Shown: positions 1-9,850 of the stretch, piece by piece
Position numbering within the stretch: the first letter of the stretch is position 1
How the letters are laid out: every line of letters starts with the position of its first letter
Assembly (NCBI RefSeq): GCF_046774425.1
Contig: NZ_CP177248.1
Location: 620,001-684,000 of the forward strand
From: Malacoplasma muris
GTDB taxonomy: Bacteria; Bacillota_I; Bacilli_A; Mycoplasmatales; Mycoplasmoidaceae
Length of the DNA stretch: 64,000 nucleotides
Direction: 5' to 3'
The notes under the pieces: generated by a model
Database searches by the model: none
Told to the model about the DNA's origin: nothing
The model's input: only the letters and a program-made list of their open reading frames with translations
Position numbers and translations under genes: made by a program

Positions 1-310
1 ATTTTCTTCTAACTTTACCACGTCTAATAACTTCAATTTTTTCAAGCAATGGTGAATGAATTTGGAATGTTCTTTCCACCCCTACACCATTACTTTCTTT
101 TCTAACTATAATAGTTTCAGATAAACCACTTCCACGTCTTTTTATCACAACACCTTCAAATTTTTGAATTCTTAATTTATTGTTTTCAAGAATTTTGTTG
201 TGCAGTATAACAGTATCACCTGATTTAAAATCAGGAATGTTAGTTTTTAGTTGCTTAGAATCAACATATTTCATTATTTCATATTTATTATATTTATGAA
301 TATCATGCAT
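1..310 (-). CDS. rplS: 50S ribosomal protein L19 (partial, C-terminus outside window)
   Basis: This encodes a large-subunit ribosomal protein at the 30S-50S interface. The translation starts MHDIHKYNKYEIM and contains the family-typical stretches GDTVILHNKILE, QKFEGVVIKRRG and ERTFQIHSPLLEKIEVIRRGKVRRK-like residues, which are the conserved L19 core. The last few residues lie beyond position 1. The ATG at 308-310 is chosen because a GGAG Shine-Dalgarno lies a few bases upstream, inside the end of trmD. It is the last visible gene of the rpsP-trmD-rplS cluster, 2 nt after the trmD stop, so it is almost certainly co-transcribed and probably translationally coupled. Confidence 0.95.
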   Translation of the reverse strand, partial: MHDIHKYNKYEIMKYVDSKQLKTNIPDFKSGDTVILHNKILENNKLRIQKFEGVVIKRRGSGLSETIIVRKESNGVGVERTFQIHSPLLEKIEVIRRGKVRRK

Positions 311-312
311 AA

Positions 313-1002
313 TTAATCTCCTATATTTTTCTTGTATTTTAGATATAAATCAAAACGATTAGTCTTAGTTTTTAATAATTGTTGTTCTTTTCTAAATTTA
401 TCTATTTTTTTATGATTTCCTGACAACAAAACACTTGGGACAAAATGTTTGTCATATTCATAAGGTTTTGTATAAACAGGATAATCTAATAAATTGTTTT
501 CAAAAGATTCAGTTAATAAACTTTCTTTGCTAATAGATCCATCATATAACCTTACAATTGAATCAGTTAATACCATTGCAGCCAATTCTCCGCCAGATAA
601 AACATAATCTCCAATTGATATTGAATAATCTATATAATTGTTAATTCTTTCATCAAAACCCTCATAATGACCACAAATTATGATTAAGTGATTTGACAAA
701 GAAAAATCTTTAGCTATTTTTTGATGATATTGTCTTCCAGAAGGTGTTAGCAATATAACTTTAGATTCTGCTCTTTTATAACAATTAATTGCATCAACAA
801 TTGGTTGTAGTGTTAATACCATACCAGCACCACCACCATAAGGAGTATCATCAACTTTTTTGTGTTTATCTTTTGAAAACTCTCTAAAATTCACAACATT
901 AATTTCTACAATCTTTTTATCAATAGCATTCTTAATAATTGATGTATTAAAATACTCTTTAAAGACATTTGGAAACAAAGTTAAAATTACAATTTTTTTC
1001 AT
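313..1002 (-). CDS. trmD: tRNA (guanine-N1)-methyltransferase TrmD
   Basis: TrmD uses S-adenosylmethionine to methylate G37 next to the anticodon, preventing +1 frameshifting. The 229-residue product has the family's normal length. It has the N-terminal ILTLFPNVFKEYF block, the DDTPYGGGAGMVL segment, the ICGHYEGFDERI knot motif and SIGDYVLSGGELA, which form the trefoil-knot SAM site. It lies between rpsP and rplS. RimM, often found between rpsP and trmD in other bacteria, is absent from this cluster. The start ATG at 1002 gives the canonical MKKIVILTLFP amino terminus. Confidence 0.97.
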   Translation of the reverse strand: MKKIVILTLFPNVFKEYFNTSIIKNAIDKKIVEINVVNFREFSKDKHKKVDDTPYGGGAGMVLTLQPIVDAINCYKRAESKVILLTPSGRQYHQKIAKDFSLSNHLIIICGHYEGFDERINNYIDYSISIGDYVLSGGELAAMVLTDSIVRLYDGSISKESLLTESFENNLLDYPVYTKPYEYDKHFVPSVLLSGNHKKIDKFRKEQQLLKTKTNRFDLYLKYKKNIGD

Positions 1003-1031
1003 ATCTAAATCTAAATAAGTTTAAATCTAAA

Positions 1032-1376
1032 CTATTTAGTTTTTTTTGCAGGCTTTTTTGCAGCTACTTTAGAAGTAGTTTTAGTTTTTTCTTTTTTTAC
1101 TGATTTACTATTTTTAGCAGAATTCTTTGATGCAGTAAATTTTGATCAAAGTTTATGTTCTCTCAAAATATTTTTAACAGTATCTGTTGGTTGTGCTCCT
1201 ACTGATAGTCATTTTAAAATTAAATCTTCTTTTAATTTAACTACATTTTCAAATGGTTCATATGTTCCTAATAATTCAATATATTCACCATCTCTTCTTG
1301 ATCTAGAATCAATAGCAACAATTCTATAAAAAGGAAGATGAGTTCTTCCAAATCTTGTCAATCTTATTTTTACCAT
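1032..1376 (-). CDS. rpsP: 30S ribosomal protein S16
   Basis: A 114-residue small-subunit protein. The translation begins MVKIRLTRFGRTHLPFYRIV and continues DSRSRRDGEYIELLGTYEP, the diagnostic S16 signature. Two TGA codons are read as Trp (in LKWLSVG and KLWSKF). The last ~30 residues are a Lys/Ala/Ser-rich extension (KVAAKKPAKKTK), longer than in most bacterial S16 proteins. A TAGGAG Shine-Dalgarno precedes the ATG. It is the first gene of the rpsP-trmD-rplS operon, about 30 nt upstream of trmD. Confidence 0.95.
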
Positions 1377-1399
1377 TTAATTTCTCCTATAACTCATAT

Positions 1400-1405
1400 A
1401 TTATA
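1400..1405 (-). promoter_or_regulatory. Likely -10 box for the rpsP-trmD-rplS operon
   Basis: On the minus strand a perfect TATAAT, preceded by TG, lies 24 nt upstream of the rpsP start codon. It sits between the terminator of the preceding gene and the rpsP Shine-Dalgarno, which is where an operon promoter is expected. No convincing -35 hexamer was seen. Confidence 0.5.
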
Positions 1406-1419
1406 CATAAAAAATAAAA

Positions 1420-1449
1420 TATGAGTTAAGTAATTTAACTTAACTCATA
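1420..1449 (-). terminator. Rho-independent terminator of the SGNH hydrolase gene
   Basis: A long inverted repeat (TATGAGTTAAGT pairing with ACTTAACTCATA around a short AT loop) follows the stop of the gene at 1458. On the minus strand it is followed by a T-rich run. Confidence 0.75.
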
Positions 1450-1457
1450 AATTATTA

Positions 1458-3143
1458 TTAAAAACTTTCTAAATTAGAAGTCATTGAAAATCCTAAAGAA
1501 TGCAATAAACTTTTAGCTATTATTAAATTTCCTGTTGTATTAAAATGTCAAGAATCACGAGAATATATTATTGATAAACTAGATGAACTAGTGTCATTAT
1601 TTAATGATGTTTTAATAAAGTAATTAATTGTTTGACATGTATCATTCAATAAAACATCATTATGAGCTTGAGCAAAATTTTTTATTTCTTGATTCATAAC
1701 ATCTCTTTTTTGATTCATTATGTCTTGATGCTCATTGTTATAACGGTATGTTATTGTATTTAAAACCAATCACCCATTAGGATTTTTAGATTTATATTGA
1801 TTATATAAAGTATTAAGACTTGTTTTTGTTAAATCAATAAAGAATTGGTCTGATTCATTGTAATGTGATGTAACATCATTTGTTCCTAACATAACACTAA
1901 GAATATCAGTATTATATTGAGAAAAATTATAATCTTTATATTTTATTTCTCATTCTAATCTGTTTCCATTAATAGCTTGGTTAAAAGAAAAATCATTTTT
2001 TCTATTATACTCATTACGTATTAATCATCTAAAATATTCAGTATATCCATTAAATCCTTTTGTGTGAACTCCAGCATAAGAAATTGAATCACCAACAAAA
2101 CTTCAATTAGCTTTTTGCAAAGTTTTTAAATATGCTTGAAAATTATTTACTTTATTTTGATCTACAATAGGTTGTAAATAATTATTAGTATTAAGATTTG
2201 AATATTCATGATTTATTGTATATTGATCAAAATTGGTTGGGGAAAAATGTTGATTATATGATGTACAATTAGGATAAACTACAGATAAAAACTGTGCAAA
2301 TAATTCAAATTGACCATTAATAGTTAATTTATTATTCTTATCTATTCCATAATCAATAAAATTCCCATCTATAGATAACATTTTTTTTGTTGTCAAATAA
2401 CCATGATTAACAAATTGAATTCTATTTAGCTTGTTTTGATCATTCTTATAATTATCTAAAATTGTTTTTTTAATTACTTGTGTATATTTATTACTTAAAT
2501 TATTAAATTCAATATTGTTTGTATAATAATAATCTTTAATAATAATCATTCCTGTATTATTTCTTAATGATAAGGATTTATCAATTAATTCTTTTAAATA
2601 AATAGAATATTCATTCTCATCATTAGATTTAATATCAACTGTATCGAGCTGATATACAACACTTAAAATGTTATTATTTATTGTTTGGTTATCAAAATCT
2701 AACAATATATCTTTTATAGAATTATTTTGCTTTGTAAAATCAAACATAACTCTTTTACCATAAACATATTTATTATGTTCTGAAGAGTTACCAAAGTTAT
2801 ATGGGGCTCAAGATCTTGCATAATCATCAAATAAGGATGATAGTGTTCTAAAACCATTATGTTCATAAAGAGAAAACTCATCATAACTAAAATCACTGCC
2901 TCCAAAAAAACCAAAATTGTTAGCAAAAATTTCTAACTTTTGCATATTGGTAACAATATCATTTCCAAGCAATAATTTTTTAAAATCTGCATCAATAGAA
3001 GTTACTGGTTTTTCATCCTCTGGTGATTGTATATAATTGTTATTATTTTTATTACTAGTTATAAAAAGAGCAATAAAAGCTGTTGATGCACCAACAATCA
3101 ATGCTTGTAATAAAAACAATAAAGTTAATTTTAATTTTTTCAT
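1458..3143 (-). CDS. Membrane-anchored SGNH/GDSL hydrolase with a degenerate second domain
   Basis: This is a probable serine esterase/lipase/acylhydrolase acting at the cell surface; the substrate is unknown. The 561-residue protein begins with a hydrophobic signal-anchor (about residues 5-30). The C-terminal half carries SGNH blocks: SFVGDSISY (catalytic Ser near 353), VMLGTNDV, and DSWHF (Asp530, His533). The N-terminal half shows an equivalent but degraded plan, with GGSD in place of GDS and no clear Asp-His pair. It therefore looks like a tandem duplication with one dead domain. TGA is read as Trp at several places, including inside the catalytic DSWH. The ATG at 3143 is preferred over an upstream in-frame TTG at 3155; neither has a strong ribosome-binding site. 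It stands alone with its own terminator. Confidence 0.75.
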
Positions 3144-3438
3144 TTTTATAACCAATATATTAAAACATATTAAATATATTGTAACAAGAAAATAAAATAA
3201 AAAAAAATAAGCATTGATAGCTTATTTAAAAATTATTTTTATCTTATATTTTAATATTTACAACCAAAAATTATTGATAGCATTATGCAAAATTAATTAT
3301 CTTGCAACTTCTTAAATTACAATCATAATTTAATTTATATTAAATATCTTATTTTGTATTGTACACATTTTCATTTATATACTTATTCATAATATAAAAT
3401 CAAGATAATATTATCAATTAATTTAAAATAAAATATTT
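3144..3438. other. AT-rich intergenic spacer
   Basis: The stretch between the M64 peptidase stop and the SGNH hydrolase start holds no open frame I can support. It is very AT-rich and must contain the SGNH gene promoter and the end of the peptidase transcript. No clear hairpin-T terminator was picked out. Confidence 0.5.
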
Positions 3439-6102
3439 TTATTTTTTCTTCTTTTTACGTAGATATACTATTGTTCCTATTGTGCTTGCAACAATAACAC
3501 AAATAAAAATTGGAATAGCAATTATTCATAATTGATTTGATAACTTCTTTGATGCTGTTATAGGATCTTTATCTACTGGTGGATTTGTTGTTTCTCCATG
3601 AGTTGGTGGTGTTACATCAGGAAAATTAAATTTACCTAAATTTATGTAGTCATTATGTCCATCATTAACATCACCTGAATTTGAAATATGAAATCTTGTT
3701 ATAGCTGTTACACTCATAGCGTATTCAGTAGTATGATGAACAGGATTATAAACAGAGATTGAATATCCATTTTTATCAGCTAATTTTATTGAAACAAAAT
3801 AAGTTCCAACATTTGTTGGTGCTTCATTAAGTTTTTCGCCAATTTCACCATTTTTATCAGCATAATAAGTATATTGATAATAATTACTTATTGAATTTGA
3901 ATCAAGTTGCACACCTTCTATATACATATGAAAATAATTTGTAAAATCTATAGGTTGTCCTGTATAGGCAAAAGTTTTATTGTATCCATCTGCTACAAAT
4001 GGAATATATGCTGATGGATATTTATAGAAAAATGATGATCTAAACTTTTTAATGTATTCATCCTTTTGCTCAGCAGTAGTAGGTGTATAACCTTCATCAT
4101 GATTTGTAATCATATTTGCAAGCTCTTTTGCAGCATATTTTATTCCATCATTATTTGCAGGTATATAGATAGTAAAACGTGTTCCTTTTTCATCCTTTAC
4201 ACATAAACCTTTTTTTACTAATGGATCATTAACAAATACAATACATACACTATATTCATTTGTACCATTAGTTGAACTTCCAGAATTAGTCATAAGTTCA
4301 CCAAAATATTTTTGTTGTAAAAATTCAGAAAGTGTTTTTGCTCTATCAGAATTTACTATTTTTCCTTCACCATCTTTTGATAAGTTAAAATAACTATTAT
4401 TTCCTAACCCTGAAGTTTTTGAAACAGTGTTAGTGTAATAAAAATCAAAGTAATTACGGAATTCTGCATATGGTTCAGATGTACGTAAAGTTGTTATAGC
4501 TTGTTTTGTAAGTTCTTCAAATGTTTCTTGTTGATTTGGTGCAAACCCCTCACCAGCAAACATAATTTTTCTTGGTTTATATTCAGTGTGTTGATATGGT
4601 AATTCTGCACCCAAATTATTGATAATATTTCCATGCTTTGCTTCAATCTTAAACTTTTCAGTATGTTCATCAACAACAACGCCATTATTCATTGCTTTTG
4701 CAGTTATAGTATATTCACCAGGTAAAATTGGTGCTTCAGTACTATTGTATTCTTCTGTAATAGTATCTGAATACATAATTTTTCCTGCAAATTGATAATT
4801 TATGTCTGTGTAATTTGTAACCTTTGGTGAGTAATCTATTGCAATTGGTTTTCCATCATATATTTTGTTTTCAACAATAATTGCTTTTCTATCAAGCACT
4901 TCATATTCTGCAGTTTTTTCACATGGATCAAACATTTCATTTCCGCTAAATGTTGCTTTTACTTTATATCTACCTACTGCATTTGGAGCAGCATCTAACT
5001 TTTCTCCACTTTCAGTATAATATGTTAATGTCAATCCACTTGTTATTTTATCTCCAGTAACCTCATTACTACCTTTTCTAAAAATAAAGTATTCACTCAT
5101 GTCTTTACCGCTTTGACCAATTCGTATTTCATCTGCATATTTTTGAAAAAATAACATTGTTGTATTTGCTTGTCTTGTCAATTGTCTACGTAGTTCTTCT
5201 TTACAAACTTCACAAAATGGTTGAACAAGCGCATACATTTTACATGTTTGAGAAGGTTTATAATATTTAGGAACATTAGTATTAGGTTTTTGATCATGAA
5301 ATGGATAAACACCTATTCCATTCAATCCTATAAAACGTTTTCATTTTACCTTTTCAGGATCAGATTCAGTTGTTTTATTTGGGTATTCAAAGGCATATCC
5401 ATCTTCTCAATATTCATCACCTAATTTTGCTGCAGAGTGAGCAAATTCATGTACAAAAATATCACGAGCTTGTTCTGCAAGTGACATAACTGGAATATTT
5501 CCTCCACCTCCACCATACTTTGTTGCATTAGAAATGATAAGTGATTGATCAGAATAAGGATTAAATGCTTTTTTAAGTTCTGAAATTTTTCTTCTACCTT
5601 CATCATTACAAGTCATTAATCTTTCCATTCAGTTTGTGTAAAATTTAGTATGAAAATAAGTGTCTCTTTCTTCTTGAATATTATTTCCATCCTTTTCACT
5701 TCCTTGGATAATATCAGTATTAGATACTACACCAACAGCATAAATTTTAATAATAGAGGCAAGTTCATCAAATGGGGATATGGACATAAAATAATCTGCA
5801 CATTTTTTGGATTCTTCAAAAAATTTATCTTGTTGGTTTTTCATAAAACCATCACCATAAATAGTTAAAACATAAGCATCTTGATCAGATATCTTATCAT
5901 TACCTGCAATTAAACGAGCTTTCCCTTCAGGCACTACATCAGCATAATCTGTTGTAGTTGAATTAGATGAAGAAAAACTTGTAGAAGAGTAATCATTATT
6001 ATTTTGTAAACCTTGTGTAAAATATTTTACACCTAATGTTAATGTTAACATTGGTGTTAATGTATAAATTAAAATACTTTTAATAATACGTTTAGATTTC
6101 AT
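3439..6102 (-). CDS. Surface-anchored M64-family (IgA-peptidase type) metallopeptidase, tandem domains
   Basis: A predicted extracellular zinc peptidase of 887 residues. It has an N-terminal signal/anchor (about residues 6-28) and a C-terminal membrane helix ending in a Lys-rich tail (LRKKKKK), so it may be held at both ends. The zinc-site motif HEFAHSAAKLGDEY (His218, Glu219, His222, with Asp229-Glu230) matches the HExxHxxxxxxDE pattern of peptidase family M64, whose founding member cleaves IgA. A second region (about residues 490-690) resembles the first domain (AGEGFAPNQQ versus YGDGFMKNQQ) but lacks HExxH. Between and after these are Ig-like stretches with the SGxEMF...YEV style seen in surface proteins. 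A strong GGAGAG lies 9 nt before the ATG at 6102. The family call rests on motif and context; the IgA substrate is inference. Confidence 0.8.
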
Positions 6103-6678
6103 AATTAAATCTCTCCTTCAACAATATTAAAACTATTTTATCTTAATATAAATGCAAAATATAAAATATAAATAGTTAACAACTAACTGAAAAAACAAAA
6201 GCAAAAATAATACTTATGTTCAACTAATCTAACTTTATTATAAAATGTTTTGACTATAAGTCAATTATTAAGAAAATTAGTCATAGCAACAAAAAAATCA
6301 ATAATATTATTATGTTTTTAGTGGATTAATTTAATTTGAAAATTAAATAAAATATTCCATATCAATAATAAAAAATAATTTAAGTAAGCACATATAATAG
6401 AGTGATTTAAAACAATATTTTTAACTTATTTTTTTCATTGTATCATTTAAAAATTACTTAAAGTTGGAATAGAAATATGATAGTTAAATAAAAAATACAA
6501 AGTGTACACATCATTGAAAATATGCATTGCACTTTGTATTTTGGTAAAACATTAATTAATATAAAAAATATAGAGATTCAATTAATTTAAAAATATTATT
6601 TATTTTTATAACATAATTAATTTATATGCATCAAATGCATTCATTAAAGAAAAATTATAAAAGTTTAGCAATAGTTTA
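6103..6678. other. Gene-poor spacer upstream of the M64 peptidase
   Basis: This holds the peptidase's promoter/leader and the terminator of the lipoprotein array. A short plus-strand open frame over 6626-6811 is antisense to the lipoprotein end and has no ribosome-binding site or family resemblance. I see no supported gene here. Confidence 0.5.
6492..6542 (-). terminator. Terminator at the end of the lipoprotein array
   Basis: A 13-bp perfect inverted repeat (AAAATACAAAGTG / CACTTTGTATTTT) with a 25-nt loop lies downstream of the lipoprotein remnant. On the minus strand it is followed by a T run. Confidence 0.65.
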
Positions 6679-7412
6679 CTATATATTATTAGTAACAGGA
6701 AAATTAAAACTAAACTCTATTAATTTATTGTTATTATATTTTCCATTATTATTAGTTCTTTTTATGTCTCATTCATATCCTTTTTTTGGAGATACAACTA
6801 ATTTTATATAAGTTATAAGTCTTTCATTGGTTGGATTATCAACATTATAAAAATATGTTTCTAAATATGCATATACATTGCAATTTGGATTCATTAAAAA
6901 TTTCAATCAAAACTATCAAAAGCAAATAATTTTTTATTTGCTGAAATTTCATTATTCAAATAAAATGAATATTCAACTTGATCTTTTTTAATTCATGTAT
7001 AAAAACTATTTAAATCTTTAAACAATACATCAGAGTTTGTTGAAACATTATCTGAAAAATATGAACATATAAATGTATCATAAAATTCTCTATTATTTGT
7101 ATCATCAATACCATTAATTTTTTCTGTTTCATATTTTCTTCCAGCATTCAATTCCTCTTGTTGTCATTGATTTACATCATTTAATTTATATTGAGGGATA
7201 GTTAGAGCATCATTAACATAAAAATAAAGTGAATTTCCAGGAGCAGAATCATATAGTGCATCTTGAAAAGGTGCAGTAATTTTTTCTTTTGGTGTATTAT
7301 CATTATCATTTGTAGATGAATTAGAATTGCTTGTTGAACATGAAGTTAATACAATTGGAATAACTATTCCACACCCAATTAAAATTGATATTAAAATTTT
7401 ATTTAATTTCAT
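6679..7412 (-). pseudogene. Small surface lipoprotein, frameshifted in a T run
   Basis: A paralog of the five genes that follow. The start is MKLNKILISILIGCG, with lipobox IVLTSC, so the mature protein should be lipid-anchored. A good AAGGAAA ribosome-binding site precedes the ATG at 7412. The frame is intact through FDSFDWNF and then meets TAA at 6894-6896 (172 residues). Adding one T to the T5 run there restores the paralog-like tail NPNCNVYAYLETYF...GYEWDIKRTNNNGKYN, which ends at 6679. The break lies within about 15 codons of the TA-tract breaks in its paralogs. It is either a pseudogene, a phase-variable gene in the short state, or a homopolymer error. Its function is unknown. Confidence 0.75.
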
Positions 7413-7434
7413 AATTAATTTCCTTTTTTATTTG

Positions 7435-8172
7435 TTATTTTATATTTGAATCAGTAAAAGAAAAAAGAAAAATAAGCTGCTTTGTATTATTATAGTTTTT
7501 ACTATTATCACTTCTATTTACTAATCATTCAGATCCAGTTTTTGGTCAAGCATCAATTCTAATACCCATAATATTTCTATGAGCAACTGTAGTATCAGTC
7601 ATATAATTAGTTATTAAAACAATAGACACATTGCAATTTTGGTTTGCTAAAAAACTTCAATTAAAATCGTTAAATTGATATATTTTGCTATCACTATTGT
7701 TGTTTGAATTATTATTGCCATAAAAAATAAAAGTATGATTTATAGTACTTGATCTAACTCATGCATAAAACTCTTCAACATTTTTAAAAAGCGGATTAGA
7801 ACTAGTAGGATTATGACTAATATAATTTGTAATTGAAAAATATTCAGTAGTTCTTTGTTGTGTTCCGTTACCACCTTCATATGTTGATTTGTCTCATCTA
7901 TAATTTCTTCCATCAATTAATTCATTTTGAAATCACTGATTTACATTTTCTATATAATATTGAGAAGTTGGATTCATGTTAGCAAATTGAGGTTTTGTAT
8001 CATTACTATCATATAAATCAGCTGGACATGGTACTGGAATTTGTTTAGAATTGTAATCAATTGATGTTGTTGTAGAATTTGTTGAACAAGATGACAACAC
8101 AAAAGGTACAAGAACTCCACAACATCCCAAAGAAATAATGAAAATTTTATTTAATTTCATTGTTAATTTCAT
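7435..8172 (-). CDS. Small surface lipoprotein (intact paralog)
   Basis: An uncharacterised lipoprotein of 245 residues with signal peptide and lipobox LSSCST. It shares with its array partners the pattern PxPxxxxLYD near residue 50, NQWFQNEL...GRNY, FYAWVR, FNWSFLANQNCNV and GSEWLVNR. All tryptophans except those encoded by TGA are rare. The frame is open through the region where other copies are broken; this copy has no TA tract. Two in-frame ATGs are possible (8172 or 8160). MKLNKI at 8160 matches the paralogs best, but neither has a close Shine-Dalgarno, the nearest AAGGAG being about 30 nt upstream. Confidence 0.8.
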
Positions 8173-8271
8173 TAATTAAAATAATTAATATTTTAATCAA
8201 TATTCTCCTTTTTATTTAATTTTCAGCTTAAAAATAAAAACTTATTATTTTAGCTTTTTATATCTTTTTAA

Positions 8272-8295
8272 TTAATAATTGATATCAATTATTAA
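8272..8295. repeat. Perfect 24-bp palindrome upstream of a lipoprotein gene
   Basis: The two halves TTAATAATTGAT and ATCAATTATTAA form an uninterrupted palindrome about 100 nt upstream of the gene at 8172, followed closely by a second, imperfect copy of the TTGATATTAAT theme. In so AT-rich a region it could be chance, an operator, or a cruciform/recombination site. Confidence 0.4.
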
Positions 8296-8423
8296 CATTA
8301 ATTAATATCAACATATTTATATTTTAGCATTCTGTTTAAAAAGAAATTATAAAAAAATAAGTTATAGTTGTAAAAATAAAAAATAAGTTATAAATAGTGT
8401 TTGTAAAAAAACAATAAATAAAA

Positions 8424-8448
8424 AAGTAAGAATACTTAGTTCTTACTT
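8424..8448 (-). terminator. Terminator of the lipoprotein gene at 8467
   Basis: AAGTAAGAA pairs with TTCTTACTT around a 7-nt loop just after the stop codon. A T run follows on the minus strand. Confidence 0.75.
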
Positions 8449-8466
8449 TAGTATATAATTAACAAA

Positions 8467-9180
8467 TTATGAAAACCAATCATATTTACCATTAATATTT
8501 GGAAATTCAAAAGTAAATTCCATAAATTTCCTATTATTATAGCTTTCTGTAACACCTTTTCTATCGATATATCATTCATAACCTTCTTTTGGAAACATAT
8601 TTACTATTATTTTTCATACATATCTTTTGTTATTTGTTGTTATAGTTTTATCATAACTATATGTTGTTACAAATAAAATAACATAACAATTTGGGTTAGA
8701 AATAGATTCTCAATTTAAAGAATCAAACTTAAATTCTTTTTTATTAGCTGGATCACCATTATAAAAATAAAAATTGTAGTTAAAAGTATCTTTTCTTATT
8801 CATTTATAAAATTCATTAGTACTATTAAAAAATAAGTTAGAACCATTTACAAAATCTGTTAATGAAAAATAATCATATGCTAATGTGTTATTTTCATCAT
8901 AACTAACATCTACTTTTTCTCATTTATATTTTCTATTATTATTTGATTCTTCTTGATATCATTTGTTTATATCTTGTATTTCATATGCTGGTCTAGTTGT
9001 ATCTTCAGTAAGACATATATACACTTCATTATTAAAAGTATCATATAATTCATCATAAAATGGAATAGAAATTGTATTTGCTGGCAAATTTGAACCATTA
9101 GTATTACATGAAGTTAATGCAATTGGTGCAAATATTGCACATCCAGATAAAGTCAACATTAATATTTTATTTAATCTCAT
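8467..9180 (-). CDS. Small surface lipoprotein (intact paralog)
   Basis: An uncharacterised 237-residue lipoprotein. It starts MRLNKILMLTLSGCAIFAP with lipobox IALTSC. It shares the array's conserved blocks: PFYDELYD, a short acidic/Asn-rich stretch, INKWYQEE, FYKWIRKD, LNWESISNPNCYV, GYEWYIDR and a final aromatic-rich strand ending in FEFPNINGKYDWFS. The homopolymer and TA tract at the break point of other copies are absent, so this copy should be constitutively full length. It ends in its own hairpin terminator, so it need not be co-transcribed with the next gene. Confidence 0.8.
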
Positions 9181-9238
9181 AAAATTTTATTAATTAAAAT
9201 AATAAAACTTTAATTAATTATCCTTTAATGCATTTAGT

Positions 9239-9275
9239 TTGCCTTTAAATGTAATTAAAAGATTATTAAAGGCAA
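9239..9275. repeat. 10-bp inverted repeat between lipoprotein genes
   Basis: TTGCCTTTAA and TTAAAGGCAA are exact inverted repeats 17 nt apart. The T-rich flank is on the plus-strand side, so it is a poor terminator for the minus-strand genes around it. It could be a transcript-processing hairpin or operator. Confidence 0.4.
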
Positions 9276-9384
9276 TTTATTTTTTTAATAAATAATTAAT
9301 TTTAATTAATGTTATTTAACTAAAATTAATATACTATCATTCTATCAATATACTTAAGAAAATGATTATAAATAACATTTCTAC

Positions 9385-9850
9385 CTATAGAAGCAAATTA
9401 TTTAATGCATTATCTATAATAGTTTGTTCACTATCATAACTGCCATCACCATAACCATTTCCATCTATTGAAAAATCACTATTTACAATATTGTTATCTA
9501 AATCATAGATAACAATAACTTTAGCTGGTGTTAATGATGTGTTTAAAGTTATATATTGATTTAGTTCTTGTTGATTAATAGATATTTTATTTTTCTTGTC
9601 ATTTGATAATGGTTCATTAATTGAAGTTGATGTACCAATAATTTCTCCATATTTAATATCTAGTAATGAACCATTATCCTTTTTAAGAACTAAAATATTT
9701 GAACTATCTTTTAATAAATTCTTAGATGCTTGACTGCTATTAAATTTTGGATCAGTCATTCTTTTGTGATAAGAATATAATGCTAATATAATTCCTAAAT
9801 TACTTGATAATGGATTTATAGAATCTATTAATAATGAAGTTTTATTGATT
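9385..9850 (-). pseudogene. 3'-end remnant of the large surface-protein gene (copy 1)
   Basis: This is a near-identical copy of part of the 3' end of the gene at 13306-16083 (residues such as NKTSLLIDS, SYHKR, GTSTSINEPLS, DGNGYGDGSYDSEQ). It lacks the rest of the gene and its own start. Its last ~180 bp are missing compared with copies 2 and 3. It overlaps the end of the upstream lipoprotein gene in a different frame and has no ribosome-binding site, so I treat it as a recombination by-product rather than a gene. Confidence 0.7.

Noticed and set aside
6626..6811. Plus-strand 61-residue open frame
   Set aside because: It is antisense to the conserved tail of a lipoprotein paralog and has no ribosome-binding site or family resemblance.
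9239..9275. Invertible promoter flanked by the 10-bp inverted repeats
   Set aside because: Only 17 nt lie between the repeats, too few to hold a promoter, so a simple hairpin is more likely.
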